A stretch of 64,000 nt of DNA. Origin: Chrysophaeum taylorii (taxonomy: Eukaryota; Sar; Pelagophyceae; Pelagomonadales; Pelagomonadaceae). The stretch is from contig JAQMWT010000081.1 in NCBI GenBank assembly GCA_029834535.1, positions 186,001-250,000 on the forward strand, written 5' to 3'. This document shows positions 19,000 through 28,392 of the stretch, in pieces. The position numbers were made by a program, and so were the translations under genes. Numbering within the stretch: the first letter of the stretch is position 1; the number at the start of each line of letters is the position of its first letter. The notes below the pieces were generated by a model, which was not told where the DNA came from, searched no databases, and worked only from the letters and a program-made list of their open reading frames with translations.

Positions 19000-19804
19000 A
19001 TGATTGATTGATTGGTTGGCCCCTAGTTACGATACGGAAAAAAAAAACCTAGGCCACTACTACTATTATTACAAGTTCACTTTCAAATCATCGCGCTCTT
19101 GGTGCGCGCGCTTCGCTTCTCGAGCAGCAGAGCACTTCAAGCTCCAAAAATCTTACCCCCCGAGAGAGAGTGTCATGATATCGCGGTCCGGGATGTGTCC
19201 AATCGGTGCGCCTCCGGATGGCCGGACACATTGCGTGTAAGCGCCGCCGCTTCGCACGTCTTGGATTCGTCGCGGCGTAAGGAGTGTGCGTTCCTAGGGT
19301 GGTGGTGGTGGTGGTGGTGAACACGCCAGCACTACCATCATCCATGCTTTTACCGTCTGCGTGTCACCCGACGTCGTCATCCATCGCCGCGCCGCTGGGC
19401 GCATCCTGCGTCGAAAACGAGTACGTCTTGGCGAGGTCTACGCGAAACTAATAAGACGACGACAGTAGTCTAGCTAGAGAAAGTATGGCTGGCATGATAA
19501 TATTATTACGCCGCGGAAGTGGTCAAATACTTTTAGTAAGTAAAGAAGGCGCCTCGCCCAAAGAGGACACGGCGACTCTTCCATATATATGAACGTCAAG
19601 AGGAAGAGGTGTGGCGGTGGAAACGCGAGCAAGCTCGCTCGGCGCAGCAGAAACGAGGCGCCTCTCTCCTCCTCCTCCTCGGAAAGGTGGCTTGCGGCGT
19701 CCTCTTGGTCGTCGGGTCTGCCTGCGGGTTTGGTTCCTCGCTGCACTAGGAGGAAGGAAGGGAGGCAAACGGACGTCGTTTCTCTGTCGTAACGTGAGGA
19801 GTGG
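19000..19804. other. Intergenic region, no gene seen
   Basis: About 800 bp between the transporter start and the stop of the CCCH-WD40 gene. It contains a GGT tract at about 19302-19319. No frame shows a domain. Confidence 0.5.
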
Positions 19805-21139
19805 TCACTTGGGCTGGGGCGGCGGGAAGGGGTGTTTCCACTGCCAGACCATGAGGTGGCCGTCGGCGGCGCCCGAGCAGAAGAAGTTTGCGCTGCAGAT
19901 GAGGGTGTGGACGGGGCCGCGGTGTCCGGCGGGGGAGTATGTCGTGGAAAGCGCGGCGCGGAGCATGAAGTTTGGATGGGGCTGTCGCAACTCTATCGAG
20001 CCGTCGTCGAGGCCGACGACGACGACGGGCGAGTTGTTCGGGGCCGCGTTGGGTGCCGTGTCGAGGGCGAGGACGGGGGCGTGGGTGGCGTGGGAGAGCT
20101 GGAGCACGCCGTTGGCGTCCCAGATCTTGAGCGAGCTATCCTTGCCGCCGGTGGCGAAGTAGGCGCCCGCGCCGTCGAGGGCGAAGGCGGCGATCGCGGT
20201 CACTTCGTCCGAGTGACCGTTTTCGTTGGCCGTGAGGGCGCCGCGGCAGGTTTTGTTCGGGTCGTCGAGGTTCCACCAGCGCACGGTGCGGTCCGACGAG
20301 CCCGAGAGCAGCGAGGTCGCCTCGTTTGGCGGGAAGAGCCTGAGCGCGGCGACGCCTCGGACGTGGCCTTCGAGCCGATGTCCGAGGCGTACGTGACCGG
20401 TCTGGACGTGAAGCTGCCAGAAGTGGATGTCGCCCTCGAGGCCGCCCGTGTATATCTCGAGGATGTTCTCGGCCGGCCGCGGACGGAGGGCGGCGCACGC
20501 GACTCGTCGCCGGTGCGCCATCGGCGGACCCGGCGCTTTATTTTCCGAAGGCGTTCCGAGGTCGATCTCGGGGCCGCCCTCGACATTCCAGACGCGCGCG
20601 AGCCCCACCGGGACCCCGGGAATGGTTGTCACGCCCTCGTACCCGCACACGAGAAACGGGTGCACCGCCGCGACGCACCCTATCTCGCCCAACAACCGAA
20701 TCGGCTGATCCGCGGTCCATTTTTCGAGATTCCACTGCCGTACCACGCCGTCCACGGACCCCGTGAAGATCTGCGGATTCCCCTGCGCGTCGATCGTCGA
20801 CGCGACAGCCTTGACTGCCGGCAACTGGCCCGATCCCGACGACAGCGCCGCCAAGTTTCCACCGGTTTGTTGCGGCGGCACCACGTCCGCGACGCGCTGC
20901 AGCACGTGCGCGAAGTTGCACTTGCTCCCAAACTTGCACCCGTGACTGCTCCCCTGCTGCGCGTCACCACCCAGCAAGAAGTTTTTGCACAGCTTTATGT
21001 CCGCCTGCTCGCGCGCACCGTTCATCGTTCCGTTGTTACTTCGGGGGTGCCCGCCATACGACGGGCTCGACCGGCTCCCGAACCCGCGACCACCGCTGTG
21101 CCCACCGGGGTGACCCCGCGACCGTCGGTTCCCGGACAT
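19805..21139 (-). CDS. CCCH zinc-finger WD40-repeat protein
   Basis: The protein begins with an Arg/Gly/Ser-rich region, then one CCCH finger (about residues 50-80: a Cys, then GCKFGSKCNFAH) and a seven-bladed WD40 propeller over residues about 95-440, with blades such as GSSDRTVRWWNLDD, GGKDSSLKIWD and GAADGHLMVWQW. This combination is the plant-type ZFWD architecture, thought to bind RNA. I chose the ATG at 21139. It ends close to a long gene-free stretch and is divergent from the RAP-repeat gene. Confidence 0.88.
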   Translation of the reverse strand: MSGNRRSRGHPGGHSGGRGFGSRSSPSYGGHPRSNNGTMNGAREQADIKLCKNFLLGGDAQQGSSHGCKFGSKCNFAHVLQRVADVVPPQQTGGNLAALSSGSGQLPAVKAVASTIDAQGNPQIFTGSVDGVVRQWNLEKWTADQPIRLLGEIGCVAAVHPFLVCGYEGVTTIPGVPVGLARVWNVEGGPEIDLGTPSENKAPGPPMAHRRRVACAALRPRPAENILEIYTGGLEGDIHFWQLHVQTGHVRLGHRLEGHVRGVAALRLFPPNEATSLLSGSSDRTVRWWNLDDPNKTCRGALTANENGHSDEVTAIAAFALDGAGAYFATGGKDSSLKIWDANGVLQLSHATHAPVLALDTAPNAAPNNSPVVVVGLDDGSIELRQPHPNFMLRAALSTTYSPAGHRGPVHTLICSANFFCSGAADGHLMVWQWKHPFPPPQPK

Positions 21140-21304
21140 CACGCGCTTCGATACGCTTCTTCGAGATTCACCACCACCACCACCACCATATCGCGACGCT
21201 CAAGTTCTCAACGGACAACAACTGTAACGGATCTACTTTTTGACACTATATTGACTGACTGACTGACTAACCCGGCGTTGTTTGTTCTTGCCGCAATTTT
21301 TTTC

Positions 21305-21372
21305 ATGAGCATGGCACATCGCGGAGACACTCCACGACGACGACGACGACGACGACAGCAGGACCTCTCGGA

Positions 21373-21406
<34 letters not shown>

Positions 21407-24400
21407 AGGCGACGCCGAGACGACTCTCGACGCCGAGACGATGGTGGTGGTGGTGGTGGTGGTGGCTCCCAGCAGAAGGAGCACGACGACGAGCGGCGAC
21501 GAGACGAATCACCACGATCCAAGCAACGGCAACCCCGCAGGGCGCTCGACTCGGACGATCGCCAACCATCGGAAACTCAGCCCAGCTCTGTCGTCGTGGT
21601 CCTCAATCAGCGCCAACCGCGAGAGATTTTGAGGCGTCGCGACGACGCGAACGAATGGCCAAAGCGAGCGCGCGTACCACGGTGGTCGCGAGAAAAAAAA
21701 AACGACGACGACGACGACGACGACGACGAAAAAAATATCCGCCGCGAGAATCGAAAAGCGTCCAGCCGTGGATCGCAGCAGGATTCGCGCCGCGACTATC
21801 GGCGGCTGCCACAGAACCGCGACGACGACAACGTACAAACACGAACCCAAGCCCAAGCGCCGCTACGGCAGCAAATTCAGTGGGGAAAGCAGATGACGGG
21901 CCGCGGCTCGACTCCCGAAACGATACTCGCCCTGTTCGCAGATCAAGGCGACAGATTTAGCACGCGAAACCTGTCGACTGCCGCGCACCGCGTCGCCAAG
22001 TTTGGAGGAGGCAGAGTAAAAGAATTGCGACGCGATGGCCGTACGTTGGCACTCGCCGACGCTTGTGGACGCCGCATTCGAGACTTCAGCGCGCAGGAAC
22101 TCGCCATCACTGCGTGGGGCTTCGCGACGATAGGAAGTGACGTACCTCGGCTCTTCGATGCTGTCGCCGACGCTTCGCGTTCGCGGATTGGAGAGTTTAA
22201 TGCGCAGGACTTCGCCAACACGGCGTGGGCCTTCGCGAAGGCGTGCACCACCAAAGTACCAACTGATCTCTTCAGCGCGATCGCCGACATTGCACCGTCG
22301 CAGCTCGGTGACTTCAAACCACAGGAGCTTGCCAACACGACGTGGGCCTTCGCCACCGCGGGCGTGAAAGAAGCCGAATTCTTTGCTGCCGTCGCTGATG
22401 CGGCGCGTTCGCGCCTGGGTAGCTTCAAACCACAGGAGATGGCCAACACAGTGTGGGCCTTTGCGACAGTGGGGATCGAGGCGCCTGAGCTCTTCGACGC
22501 GGTTGCCGGCGCGGCGCGGTCGCGGCTGGCCGAGTTTAGCGCGCAAAATCTAGTCAACGTGGCGTGGGCGTTTGCAACAGCCGGCCTGGAGGCACATCAG
22601 CTCTTCGCTGCGATTGCCAGCACGTCCCATTCGCGTCTGAAGGAGTATAACGCGCAGGACCTTGCCAACATGGCCTGGGCCTTTGCGAAAGCGGGCGTCG
22701 AGACACCGTGGCTCTTCGAGGCGATCGCCCGCGTAGCTCTTTCGCGACTGGGTGAATTCAGTGCACAAAACCTCGCCAACACTGTGTGGGCCTTCGCCAC
22801 AGCGGGAGTGGAGGCGCGCCACCTTTTTGATGCGGTTGCTGTTACGGCGCAATTACGATTGCGTGAGTATAACGCGCAGGATATTGCGAACACCGCGTGG
22901 GCCTTTGCGAGGGCAGGCGTCAACGTGAATCCGCTCTTTGACACGCTCGCCGATGCTGCACGGTCGCGTCTGAATGAGTTCAATCCACAGGGCCTCGCAA
23001 ACACCGCATGGGCATTTGCAAAGGCAGGAATCGAGGCACCTCGTCTTTTCGATGCAATCTCCCACGAGCTTCCATCGCGGCTGGACGATTTCAGCGCGCA
23101 AAATCTTGCCAACACGGCGTGGGCCTTCGCGACAGCGGGCATCGAGGCCCCTTGGCTCTACGGTACGATTGCCGAGAGGGCTCGTTCACGACTGGCTGAG
23201 TACAACGCGCAGGGCCTCGCCAACACAGCTTGGGCCTTCGCGACGACGGGCATCGAGGCCCCAGAGCTCTTCGGAGCTCTTGCCGATGCAGCACGATCGC
23301 GTCTTGATGAATTCAATCCTCAGAATGTCGCAAATACGGCATGGGCTTTTGCGACGATTGGTGCGGAGACGCTCCAGCTCTTCGACGCAATTGCCGTCGC
23401 AGTCTTGTCGCGGCTGGGTGATTTCAACGCGCAGAACCTTGCGAACACTGCGTGGGCCTTCGCGAAGGCCGGTGAGAAGGCGCCTCAATTATTTGAAGCG
23501 ATCGGCGTCGCTGCACGGACGCGGCTTGGCGAGTTTAACGCTCAGGAGCTTGCCAACTTGGCGTGGGCCTTCGCAACAGCGGGTATCGCGGCGCCTCGGC
23601 TCTTCGACGACATCGTTGACGCATCACATTCGCGGCTGAGTGAGTTCAGCGCACAAAACCTCGTAAGCACAGCGTGCGCACTCGCGTCGTCGGGCACCAC
23701 GGCGCCAGGGCTCTTCGTGGCCATCGCCAATGCAGCTCAGTCGCGACTGAGCGAGTTCAAGCCTCAGGGGCTTGCCAACACTGCCTGGGCCTTCGCGAAA
23801 GCGGGTGTAGAAGCCTCTCGGCTTTTCGATGCGATTTCTCGCACGCCCCTCTCGCGGCTGAACGAGTTCAATTCGCACGACATCGCCAACACGGCTTGGG
23901 CTTTTGCCACGGCGGGATTCGACGCACCGTGGCTCTTCGAGGCCATCGCCCACATCGCTTCGTTGCGGCTCGCGCGGCTGGACGACGACTTCAATGCCCA
24001 AAATCTAGCTAAGACGGCGTGGGCCTTTGCGACGGCAGGTTTCGAGGCGCCTTACCTCTTTGGTGCGATTGCAGGCTCGGCGTTGTCGCGGCTGGACGAG
24101 TATAGTCCGCGGGGCCTCGTCGACACGGCGTGGGCCTACGCGTGCATCAGCTGGAAGGACCCCGATTTTGTCGCCACGTTCGTCTCAGTGGCTAGTGCAC
24201 ATCTGGATACCCTCGATGATCGCCGCCTGGCGGAACTCCACCTCGTTTCGTTGTACCTTCGCCTCGAATGGCCCGAGCGGAGTTCTCCGATATCACACTG
24301 CCAGCAAATGCTCCAGGCTGCGTATCAAAGGAATGATCGAAGACCATTTCAATTCCGACACGATGTGGCAGCCGCTCTCGATCGTGTCGGATGGACGCAC

Positions 24401-24676
24401 GTCCCCGATCACGCGACAGCGGAAGGGTTGTCTCTCGACATGGCGCAGCCGGACGCGAGGCGCGCGATCGAGGTTGACGCGCCTTTCCATTTTCTCAAGG
24501 GCACGAGGACGGAGAACGGTCCGAAGAGGTTCAAGTCACGGCTTATAACACAGCTTGGGTGGGACGTTATCCACGTGCCGTTCTTCGAGTGGAGTAGCCT
24601 TATTGGCAGGCCCTCGGAGCAAGAGAAGTACCTCCTGTCAAAACTCGAGGCCGCCGCAACTGCAGCAGCCGCGTAG
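21305..24676 (+). CDS. RAP-domain protein with 19 'NTAWAFA' repeats
   Basis: After a disordered N-terminus of about 200 residues (poly-Arg, poly-Pro, poly-Gly, Asp/Arg runs) come 19 helical repeats of 37 residues, consensus F-N-A-Q-x-L-A-N-T-A-W-A-F-A-T-A-G with a LFDAIA motif and SRL at the end. The C-terminus (about residues 1060-1115) is a RAP domain, with IEVDAPFHFL and GWDVIHVPFFEW. Such proteins (heptatricopeptide/OPR/FASTK-like) bind and process specific organelle RNAs, so a plastid or mitochondrial RNA target is inferred. An upstream ATG context is preceded by an in-frame TTG only; 21305 is the first ATG. The repeat is also clear at DNA level (111 bp). Confidence 0.9.
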
Positions 24677-24807
24677 TCCTGACGAACTGTCAACTAAGAA
24701 TGCGACGTTCGAGAGTAGGCGCTCCATACTATTATTTTGTGACGACGGCGGCGATTTGATTAGAATCCCGAGAACACTAGGCGCAACAAGAAAGAAAGGC
24801 ATATCTG

Positions 24808-25149
24808 CTATCGTCCTTTGTTGTTGTTGTTGTTGTTTTTCGTGTTGTCGTCGTCGGAGGCGAGTCTCTCGCGGATGAGGTCGACGATCGCCCGCTGAGT
24901 CCGCTTGGCGAGAACGGCGAGCTTTGGCTCGAGGTCGCGCTTGAGGTCCCAGGTGGGGTCCTTCGGGACGATGCTCACCGGGTCCTCGGGGGTCTCGCTC
25001 GCGAGGCGTTCGAGTTCGAGGGCGTACGCGTCCTTCTCGTCTTGTTGTAGTACTTTCGACGCGGCGGGGTTGTCGGGTCGGAAGTTGGCCCGGAGGTCCT
25101 CCGAGTCAGGCAGGTAGTTCCGGAAGGCCGGGCGCTTGGCGGCAGCCAT
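24808..25149 (-). CDS. CCDC12: CCDC12/Cwf18-family splicing factor
   Basis: The 113-residue protein matches the small spliceosomal coiled-coil protein CCDC12 (yeast Cwf18): RNYLPDSEDL near the start, then PKDPTWDLKRDLEPKL and RTQRAIVDLIRERL at the end. The ATG at 25149 (MAAAKRPAFRNY) was chosen because the conserved region starts there; the open frame further upstream has no similarity. The tail is poly-Asn encoded by AAC repeats. It is convergent with the RAP gene and divergent from the FAAL gene. Confidence 0.88.
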   Translation of the reverse strand: MAAAKRPAFRNYLPDSEDLRANFRPDNPAASKVLQQDEKDAYALELERLASETPEDPVSIVPKDPTWDLKRDLEPKLAVLAKRTQRAIVDLIRERLASDDDNTKNNNNNNKGR

Positions 25150-25462
25150 GTAGCACCTGTAGACGCGCGTTAGGACGCGATCTCGATGCGATGCGCCAGA
25201 CAAAACGCCCGCCACAGAGTCACTCTTCCCCGCTATTGACAACTGCGCTGGAAGCCCAGGCGCAGGTAACACGAAGCGGGGAAAACAACAAAAGATTTGG
25301 TGGTGCTCGGATTAGCATCGGCCAGTTCAAACCACGGTGGATGGGTCTTATGACACGCATGAATAAAGTAGTGGTCGTCGTCATCGCACACAACAACAAC
25401 AACAAGACGGCGACTCACCAGTTGTTAGAACAATCAATAACCCTCGTCGTCCAACTTTACGG
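25150..25462. promoter_or_regulatory. Divergent promoter region
   Basis: This 313-bp gap separates the start codons of the CCDC12 and FAAL-ACP genes and must contain both promoters. No known element was identified. Confidence 0.35.
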
Positions 25463-27730
25463 ATGCGGCGGCTGATCGAGTTACTGGGTGAGCGCGCTGC
25501 TTCGGAGGAGGAGGCGGCTCGGACGCTGTACTCGTGGTGGGAGGACATGAAGGGGGGCGGCGTCGGCGTGACCCGATCCCTGAGCTGGGGGGAGGTGTGG
25601 TCGCTCGCCGGGGGGGTAACCGCGCGGGTCCGCGAGGCGGGGGCGGAGAAAGGCGAGCGCGTCCTCCTGGTGTTCGAGCCCGGATTGGACTTCATCGCGG
25701 CGTTTCTCGGGTGCGGGGGTGCCGACGTGATCGCGGTGCCCGTGTTTCCTCCCGAACCCCGGAAAAAGTCAAAAACGGATTCGGAAGCGTTCGTCCGGAT
25801 TCAGAGCGGAAGCGGAGCCGGAATCGCGCTGACGAGCTCGGCCTACAATTGGTCAAAAAAAGCTGCCGAACTCGCCGCGTGGTTTGGGGTGGGGGGCGAC
25901 CTTCCGTGGCCGCGGGAGCTGCGATGGGTCGTGGTCGACGAGGCGTTCGGAGGAGGAGGAGGAGGAGAGGCTTGGTCGTCCGCCGGAAACGGGACGTGCG
26001 ACGTCGCGTTTCTCCAGTACACGTCGGGGTCGACGTCGACGCCAAAGGGCGTCGTTATCACGCACGCCTGCCTCTGGCACAATCTCGGGCTGATCGTGGC
26101 GGATCTGGAGGCGGACGAGGAGACGGTCGTGTGCTCGTGGCTCCCGCAGTACCACGACATGGGTCTTATCGGGAGTTATTTGGGGACTCTGTACTGTGGG
26201 GGGCGAGGGTACTACACCTCGCCCGTGAACTTTGTGAAGAGACCGTCGACCTGGGTGGAGGCTATTTCGGCGTTTCGGGGGACACACATGCAGGCCCCGC
26301 ACTTCGCGTTCGCGCTCGCCGTACGAAAACGCCGCGACACCGTCTCTGAGCTCGACCTTTCGTGTGCGCGTCACTTTATTGACGGCGCCGAGCCGTGCGA
26401 GGTGGAGGCGATTCGGGCCTTCGAGGCGTGCTTCGCGTCGAGCGGATTGAAGCCGAACATCATCTTTCCGACCTACGGGCTCGCCGAACACACGGTGATG
26501 GTCTCGACAAACGGTCGCGCGCGAGTATCCGTCGACCCCAAAGCGCTCTCCGAGGAGAGGAGGGTGGTGGAGAGCGCGAGTGGTCAGGTCCTGTGTGGGT
26601 GCGGGAGGCCGCCCGAGGGTGTGGTGGTTAAGATCGTGTCCGAGGGCCGCGTCGTCCCGCAAAAGAGCGTCGGCGAGATCTGGATCAGCTCGCCCTCGTG
26701 CGCGAGAGCCTATTTTGGCAAGGAGCCTTCCGAAGACGATTTTGCCGCCACCCTGGCCGACGACGACCACCTCAGGTTTTACCTCCGGACGGGCGACGAG
26801 GGTTTTTTGTGGGAAGGAGAAATCGTCGTGTGCGGCCGGATCAAGGACCTCATTATTCTTCGAGGCAAGAACCACTACCCCCAAGACGTTGAAAGGTCGA
26901 TCGAAAAGGACGAGGCGGTGCGCGCGGGCTGCGTGGCGGCCTTCGAGGACGACGGCAAGCTCGTGGTCGTCGCCGAGCTCCGGGACGACGCCGACCCCAA
27001 AGCCCTCGCCCCCGCGCTCGCCTCGAAAATCACAGACCACGGCCTCCCTCTCTCCCGGCTCGTTCTCATCGCCGCGCGAGCGATACCCAAGACGACCTCG
27101 GGAAAGATCGCGCGCCGGCGCACCAAGGCAGCTCTCAACGACGGCGACCTCGACGACGCGGTCCTCCTGGACTTCCGGCCAGACGACGTGGCGGAGGAGG
27201 AGGAAACCGAGGAGGTAGTCGTGGTTCGCGAGGAGAGGACGGGGTTGCTGGTCGCGGGCGGTCGCCGCGAGGCCGCCGACCTCGCGGCCGACCTCGCGTC
27301 CGTTTCTGGCATAGATCACCGCAAAATCCGCGTCGACGTGCCCATCTCGGATCTCGGCCCGGATTCCCTCGAGCTCGCTCAGTTCCGCGGCGTCCTCGAG
27401 ACGAAATACGACTGCGACGGTCTCCCCGACGATCTCCTCTTCCGCGACGACGCCACGCTCGTCGTCCTCGCGTCCATCCTCGGTGGCACCTTCGACGAGC
27501 AAGCCTACGCCGACGCGGTTGCGGCCGCCGCCAGAACCACCACAACGACAACAAAGGCCCCGCTCGAGATCGAGCAGCGCCCCGGAGGAGGAGGAGGAGG
27601 CGGAGGCGGAGGCGGAGGCAAGCGAAAAGGCGGCTGGATTATCGAAAACTGCCCTTGCCTCATCTTCTGCTGCCCGCTCAATCGGCGGAACAAAAACCAC
27701 AACAACAACAACAACAAACGCCGCACCTAG
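25463..27730 (+). CDS. Fatty acyl-AMP ligase fused to an acyl carrier domain
   Basis: The protein activates a fatty acid with ATP and can load it on its own carrier domain. Adenylation motifs are LQYTSGSTSTPKGV (185-198), WLPQYHDMGLIG (226-237, typical of FAALs), YGLAEHTVM (338-346), YLRTGDEGFL (440-449), IILRGKNHYPQDVE (464-477, typical of FAALs) and PKTTSGKIARR (542-552, with the catalytic lysine). The carrier domain (about 595-680) has the phosphopantetheine site LGPDSLEL (S635). No ketosynthase, condensation or reductase domain follows. A Gly-rich spacer leads to a tail with CPCLIFCC and Asn/Lys runs. Known relatives feed polyketide, lipopeptide or unusual lipid synthesis; the partner here is unknown. 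Confidence 0.88.
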   Translation: MRRLIELLGERAASEEEAARTLYSWWEDMKGGGVGVTRSLSWGEVWSLAGGVTARVREAGAEKGERVLLVFEPGLDFIAAFLGCGGADVIAVPVFPPEPRKKSKTDSEAFVRIQSGSGAGIALTSSAYNWSKKAAELAAWFGVGGDLPWPRELRWVVVDEAFGGGGGGEAWSSAGNGTCDVAFLQYTSGSTSTPKGVVITHACLWHNLGLIVADLEADEETVVCSWLPQYHDMGLIGSYLGTLYCGGRGYYTSPVNFVKRPSTWVEAISAFRGTHMQAPHFAFALAVRKRRDTVSELDLSCARHFIDGAEPCEVEAIRAFEACFASSGLKPNIIFPTYGLAEHTVMVSTNGRARVSVDPKALSEERRVVESASGQVLCGCGRPPEGVVVKIVSEGRVVPQKSVGEIWISSPSCARAYFGKEPSEDDFAATLADDDHLRFYLRTGDEGFLWEGEIVVCGRIKDLIILRGKNHYPQDVERSIEKDEAVRAGCVAAFEDDGKLVVVAELRDDADPKALAPALASKITDHGLPLSRLVLIAARAIPKTTSGKIARRRTKAALNDGDLDDAVLLDFRPDDVAEEEETEEVVVVREERTGLLVAGGRREAADLAADLASVSGIDHRKIRVDVPISDLGPDSLELAQFRGVLETKYDCDGLPDDLLFRDDATLVVLASILGGTFDEQAYADAVAAAARTTTTTTKAPLEIEQRPGGGGGGGGGGGGKRKGGWIIENCPCLIFCCPLNRRNKNHNNNNNKRRT

Positions 27731-27934
27731 CTCTCTCTCTCTAGCGTGCGTGCGTGCGTGCGTGCGTGCGCGCGCCCTTTTTTTTTTTCGAACGGGAATC
27801 CGTCCTTCCCTCGGGACTCGCGGTCCGACGTCTCTCTATTCATGATGATCAGAGGCGACGCGCTACTACTTTTTTAAAACTAACAGCAGCCCGCCTCACG
27901 CTCCTCTTTTCCTAACAACAACAACTAACTACTA

Positions 27935-28321
27935 TTAAAGGGCGCTGCCGATTCTGCTGCCGAGCAACAACAGGACGGCGACGACGAAGAGCAAGGAGCA
28001 AAAGCCGCAGATCCCATAGGAGCTTTCGGGCTGCTGGTCCTCGAGGAGGTGCCGAAGTTCGCTGAAGCGCTCGGTGATCCGTTCGGCGACATGATAGACT
28101 ATCGTTCGGCTGTTGGTGCAGCGCGTGTAGACGCGTTCGGCGGAAACGGGGGACGTGCCGGCCTCGACGGTGCCGAGGTCGAGGCCGTCGCCAATGTCGC
28201 TCCCGACGATCCGAGCGACGGGAGTCTTGGCGTCTTCCGGCCTCCTCGTCGTCGTCGTCGTCGTCGTTGGTGTTGTTGTTGTTGTTGTTGTTGTTTCGGA
28301 GGATGATGATGAAAAAAACAT
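27935..28321 (-). CDS. Unknown small tail-anchored protein
   Basis: I do not recognise it. The 128-residue protein has a Ser/Thr-rich start (poly-Thr from a repeat), a middle part without low complexity (about residues 27-95) and a hydrophobic C-terminus (about 104-121, CGFCSLLFVVAVLLLLG) that would suit a tail anchor. The ATG at 28321 lies only 71 bp from the ATG of the divergent gene. The middle part supports a real gene, but additional exons cannot be excluded. Confidence 0.5.
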   Translation of the reverse strand: MFFSSSSSETTTTTTTTPTTTTTTTRRPEDAKTPVARIVGSDIGDGLDLGTVEAGTSPVSAERVYTRCTNSRTIVYHVAERITERFSELRHLLEDQQPESSYGICGFCSLLFVVAVLLLLGSRIGSAL

Positions 28322-28392
28322 TACGTATCCTGCGTTGACGCACCAGTTCCTAAACCCTTAGATTGAACTGCGACCCATCCGTCAGAAAAACA

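Noticed and set aside
25853-27700. Long open frame antisense to the FAAL-ACP gene
   Set aside because: It is a mirror of a GC-rich coding region; only the plus strand has enzyme motifs.
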